NCBI GenBank assembly: GCA_030625525.1
Contig: DAOUQR010000038.1
Location: forward strand, 1 to 7,866
DNA: 7,866 nt
Direction: 5' to 3'
Source: Pseudomonadota bacterium
Lineage (GTDB): Bacteria; Pseudomonadota; Gammaproteobacteria; DAOUQR01
Shown: positions 5,713 to 7,866 of the stretch, one piece after another
Layout: the number at the start of each line of letters is the position of its first letter
Numbering within the stretch: position 1 is the stretch's first letter
Made by a program: the position numbers and the translations under genes
Notes under the pieces: model-generated
Databases searched by the model: none
Seen by the model: only the letters and a program-made list of their open reading frames with translations
What the model was told of the DNA's origin: nothing

Positions 5713-6531
5713 ATGGAGTTTCAAAGTCAATATATTGCTAAAACCCCAGACTCTCAGGGTTTTATTAATTATACGGAAGACGAAAATACTGTTTGGAAAA
5801 CATTATTCGAACGCCAAATGCAAACCATGCCGGGGCACGCCTGTGATGAACATATTCGCGGCATTGAGTTACTTAGAATGGATGAACACCGTATTCCACA
5901 ACTGCCAGACATCAATGACTCATTATATAAAACCAGTGGCTGGCAAATTTATCCGGTAAAAGCTTTAATTGCGCCAGATGAATTTTTCAAATTATTAGCG
6001 AATCGTCATTTTCCAGCCGCGACATTTATTCGCACATTAGAAGAGTTAGATTACGTCAAAGAACCCGATATTTTTCATGAGTTATTTGGCCACTGTCCGA
6101 TGCTAACCTATAAACCCTTTGGTGATTTTGCTCAAGCCTATGCACAATTAGTTTTAACTATTGATAAAAAAGAATGGCCATTATTGCAACGCATGTTTTG
6201 GTTCACCGTTGAATTTGGTTTGATTAAAACTCCCCAAGGGCTTCGAGCCTATGGCGGAGGAATTTTGTCATCGATAGAGGAAACCGTTTATTCAGTTAAA
6301 AGTTTAGTGCCACAACGCCGAGTGTTTGATCCCATTAGTGTATTCCGCACACCCTACCGAATTGACATGAAGCAAACGGTTTATTACATAATTAACAGTT
6401 ATAGCGATTTAGACACGCTGGTTAATAGTAAAATTTCGGTTTTACTAAAGAAAGCGCATGAACTGGGTGAATTCGAACCGACGTTTCCATTCGAAAAGAA
6501 CAACCCGAATATTCACATTTTTTGTTGTTAA
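5713..6531 (+). CDS. phhA: Phenylalanine 4-hydroxylase (iron- and tetrahydropterin-dependent)
   Basis: This 272-residue cytoplasmic monooxygenase makes tyrosine from phenylalanine with O2 and a tetrahydropterin. The family signature PDIFHELFGHCP (118-129) carries the iron ligands His122 and His127, and the third ligand Glu167 is in FWFTVEFGL. GWQIYPV (76-82), FPAATFIR (100-107), GLRAYGGGILSS (176-187) and FDPISVFRTPYRID are further conserved blocks. Length and single-domain form match bacterial enzymes, which lack the eukaryotic ACT regulatory domain. In Legionella, PhhA provides tyrosine and feeds pyomelanin formation. The pterin dehydratase partner gene phhB is not in this window. It lies 17 nt after the glucosaminidase gene and 10 nt before the channel gene. 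The protein ends in an unusual Cys-Cys. Confidence 0.97.
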   Translation: MEFQSQYIAKTPDSQGFINYTEDENTVWKTLFERQMQTMPGHACDEHIRGIELLRMDEHRIPQLPDINDSLYKTSGWQIYPVKALIAPDEFFKLLANRHFPAATFIRTLEELDYVKEPDIFHELFGHCPMLTYKPFGDFAQAYAQLVLTIDKKEWPLLQRMFWFTVEFGLIKTPQGLRAYGGGILSSIEETVYSVKSLVPQRRVFDPISVFRTPYRIDMKQTVYYIINSYSDLDTLVNSKISVLLKKAHELGEFEPTFPFEKNNPNIHIFCC

Positions 6532-6541
6532 GGAAAACAAA

Positions 6542-7348
6542 ATGGCAACACCAGCGACTGAAACTTCGATGCAAATTTTTAATAATTTACATCTTATGAA
6601 TACTCTTTATGCCTGCATCATCTTAATAGCCGGTTTTATTTTAACGAAACTCATCACACGCCATATTGGTAAAATCGCTGAGAAAAAACTATCTGCGCAA
6701 CAAAGTATGCTCTTACAAAAGCTGCTATTTTATTCGCTAATCACCCTGGTTTTAATTGTCGCATTGCAGCAAGTGGGTTTTAAACTCGGGATTATCCTCG
6801 GCGCTGCCGGCGTATTAACTGTTGCGATTGGCTTTGCCGCACAAACCTCGGTCTCAAATGTGATCAGTGGTATCTTTTTGTTAATTGAACGCCCCTTTGT
6901 GATTGGTGAAAGCATTCAAATTGAAGGGATGGTGGGTAAAGTACAAACCTTAGATTTGCTTTCGCTCAAAATACGCACTTACGACAATCGTTTGGTTCGA
7001 ATTCCTAATTCAGTCGTGATAAAAAGCACCATCATCAACATCAATCGTAACCGTACACGACGGATAGACTTAAGTTTTGGGGTTGCTTATGACAGTGACT
7101 TAGCAAAAGTAGAACATGTACTATTAGAGTTAGCTAAAACGATTAATGGGATTAACAACGAACCGCTACCACAAGTGTATTTCAGCAACTTTTCAGCTTC
7201 ATCCATTGATTTGAAATACTCTGTCTGGGTCAATACTGCTGACTATGCTCGCATGAAAAAAGAGCTCGCGTTTGCGGTGAAAAAAGAATTTAATAAACAC
7301 GCGATTGAAATGCCATTTCCTCAAGTCGTGGTGAGCAAAAGTGCGTAA
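6542..7348 (+). CDS. mscS: MscS-family small-conductance mechanosensitive channel
   Basis: This is a 268-residue inner-membrane channel that opens under membrane tension to release solutes on hypo-osmotic shock. I start at ATG 6542. AAGGA overlaps the phhA stop, 7 nt upstream, and longer in-frame starts would run deep into phhA. There are three predicted helices: about 21-38, about 62-79, and the pore-lining helix 82-116 with LGAAGVLTVAIGFAAQTSVSNVISG. That helix carries the Gly/Ala packing pattern of MscS TM3. The beta domain follows with ERPFVIGESIQIEG (116-129) and DNRLVRIPNS (148-157), then the alpha/beta cytoplasmic domain ending near FPQVVV. Its length is close to E. coli MscS (286) and there are no extra domains. 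It is last in the operon with the glucosaminidase and phhA, linking turgor relief with wall hydrolysis. Confidence 0.94.
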   Translation: MATPATETSMQIFNNLHLMNTLYACIILIAGFILTKLITRHIGKIAEKKLSAQQSMLLQKLLFYSLITLVLIVALQQVGFKLGIILGAAGVLTVAIGFAAQTSVSNVISGIFLLIERPFVIGESIQIEGMVGKVQTLDLLSLKIRTYDNRLVRIPNSVVIKSTIININRNRTRRIDLSFGVAYDSDLAKVEHVLLELAKTINGINNEPLPQVYFSNFSASSIDLKYSVWVNTADYARMKKELAFAVKKEFNKHAIEMPFPQVVVSKSA

Positions 7349-7362
7349 AAATCTCTAACTCA

Positions 7363-7866
7363 TTACTCCTCGGGCCGCTGTGGCCGAGGATGTACCTGTA
7401 CATTTGCATTAACCCCCAAATCATCAAGTATCTGTAATAAGTTATTACCACGCTGAGTTAAGCGCCGTTTTGAGTACACTTCAATATAACTGTCCAGCAC
7501 ATAACGATATTCAGGCAAACGAATGATCTCTAAAATTTTACTGGCACGCTGCATCGATTTCCCATCACCATAATCACAGGCTTGAAATAATATCGCTCCT
7601 AATACCGCAACCTTAGAAGCTCGACGTACTTTTGATTCAGTATCTTCATAACCTTTGATGCATTCTTCTAATGCGCGATCTTGATCCCATTCTACCCATT
7701 CATGATGCAGCGCAACGGCTTCGTTAATAATTGACGGAATATCCTCGCGTGTGATTTTATCCATATCCATCAACTTTATAATAAAAAAAGCAGCGGCGAC
7801 CACCGCATCCATATTCGCCCAAGAACAGTTTCCTGCAATTTGTGATGACATCGGTACTTGAGCAAT
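7363..7866 (-). CDS. C-terminal part of an uncharacterised protein with Q-x2-G-N-C-S-W motif (5' end outside window)
   Basis: The frame is open through the right edge, reading I-A-Q-V-P before the Met at 7851. That Met has no ribosome binding site (upstream is CAAGTACCG), so the true start probably lies beyond the window and the visible 167-168 residues are a C-terminus. The product looks soluble and mostly helical. Counted from the 7851 Met, QIAGNCSW (4-11) resembles the Gln and catalytic Cys-x-Trp entry of papain-like cysteine peptidases. No partner His is certain; His49 and His50 are candidates. HHEWVEWDQD (49-58), VLGAILFQACDYGD and YRYVLDSYIEVYSKRRLTQRG look like conserved blocks. I recall similar arrangements in Legionella/Coxiella ankyrin-type effectors, but cannot confirm it. 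It is convergent with mscS, with stops 14 nt apart. Function is unknown. Confidence 0.72.
   Translation of the reverse strand: MAQVPMSSQIAGNCSWANMDAVVAAAFFIIKLMDMDKITREDIPSIINEAVALHHEWVEWDQDRALEECIKGYEDTESKVRRASKVAVLGAILFQACDYGDGKSMQRASKILEIIRLPEYRYVLDSYIEVYSKRRLTQRGNNLLQILDDLGVNANVQVHPRPQRPEE
7368..7389. other. GC-rich hairpin at the convergent gene ends
   Basis: CCTCGGGCC pairs with GGCCGAGG (eight pairs, one bulged G, five-base loop). It begins 19 nt after the mscS stop and overlaps the last codons of the opposing gene. No T run follows directly on the plus strand. On the minus strand the ATTTTT run is about 16 nt away, so it is not a canonical terminator. It could slow RNA polymerase or protect 3' ends for both convergent genes. 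Confidence 0.4.

Noticed and set aside
6523..6531. C-terminal Cys-Cys of PhhA as a Rab-like prenylation signal
   Set aside because: PhhA is a cytoplasmic metabolic enzyme. No secretion signal is visible, and two terminal Cys codons alone are weak evidence.
6458..6541. 28-codon upstream extension of the MscS frame into phhA
   Set aside because: The extension is Arg/Asn-rich, overlaps phhA by 74 bases and is not MscS-like. ATG 6542 has a well placed AAGGA.

Overview
The window reads as chromosomal DNA of a low-GC (roughly 40% by eye) gammaproteobacterium, most likely of the Legionellales (Legionella/Coxiella/Aquicella type). This is inferred from the gene mix: a 272-residue phenylalanine 4-hydroxylase, a Bax-type glucosaminidase, an outer-membrane lipoprotein with a proteobacterial lipobox, a REP-associated transposase, and a gene fragment with a Gln/Cys motif reminiscent of Dot/Icm effector-like proteins. 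No rRNA, tRNA or CRISPR array is visible, and no gene-free stretch exceeds 300 bases.

Left block (1-1841, leftward): a CPA2-type cation/proton antiporter, a 28-codon all-hydrophobic small ORF, and the start of a MurG-type glycosyltransferase form one tightly packed operon. The small ORF is joined to both neighbours by ATGA stop/start overlaps and has its own strong ribosome binding site inside the end of the antiporter gene. The MurG fragment resembles the second, Bacillus/Clostridium-type MurG more than the E. coli type.

Centre-left (1842-3718, rightward): a divergent intergenic region carries a good sigma-70 promoter overlapped by one arm of a 9-bp inverted repeat. It drives a 127-residue lipoprotein gene closed by a rho-independent terminator. 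A Bcr/CflA-type drug efflux MFS gene follows.

Centre (3700-4929): a compact mobile unit of about 1.23 kb. It consists of a REP-associated tyrosine (Y1/HUH) transposase with a DnaA domain IV-like C-terminal helix-turn-helix, enclosed by 79-bp imperfect terminal inverted repeats. Each of these is built from a 17-bp outer and a 22-bp perfect inner block. The left terminus supplies the last codons and stop of the MFS gene. Removing the unit conceptually restores a longer MFS reading frame that ends just before the next gene, so the unit appears to have split an older operon.

Right block (4979-7348, rightward): Bax-type glucosaminidase, phhA and an MscS-type mechanosensitive channel are closely spaced (17 and 10 nt gaps), each with a good ribosome binding site, and look like one operon. 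A convergent gene at the right edge is open through the window end. It encodes the C-terminal part of a protein of unknown function with a Q-x2-G-N-C-S-W motif like the active-site entry of papain-type cysteine peptidases.
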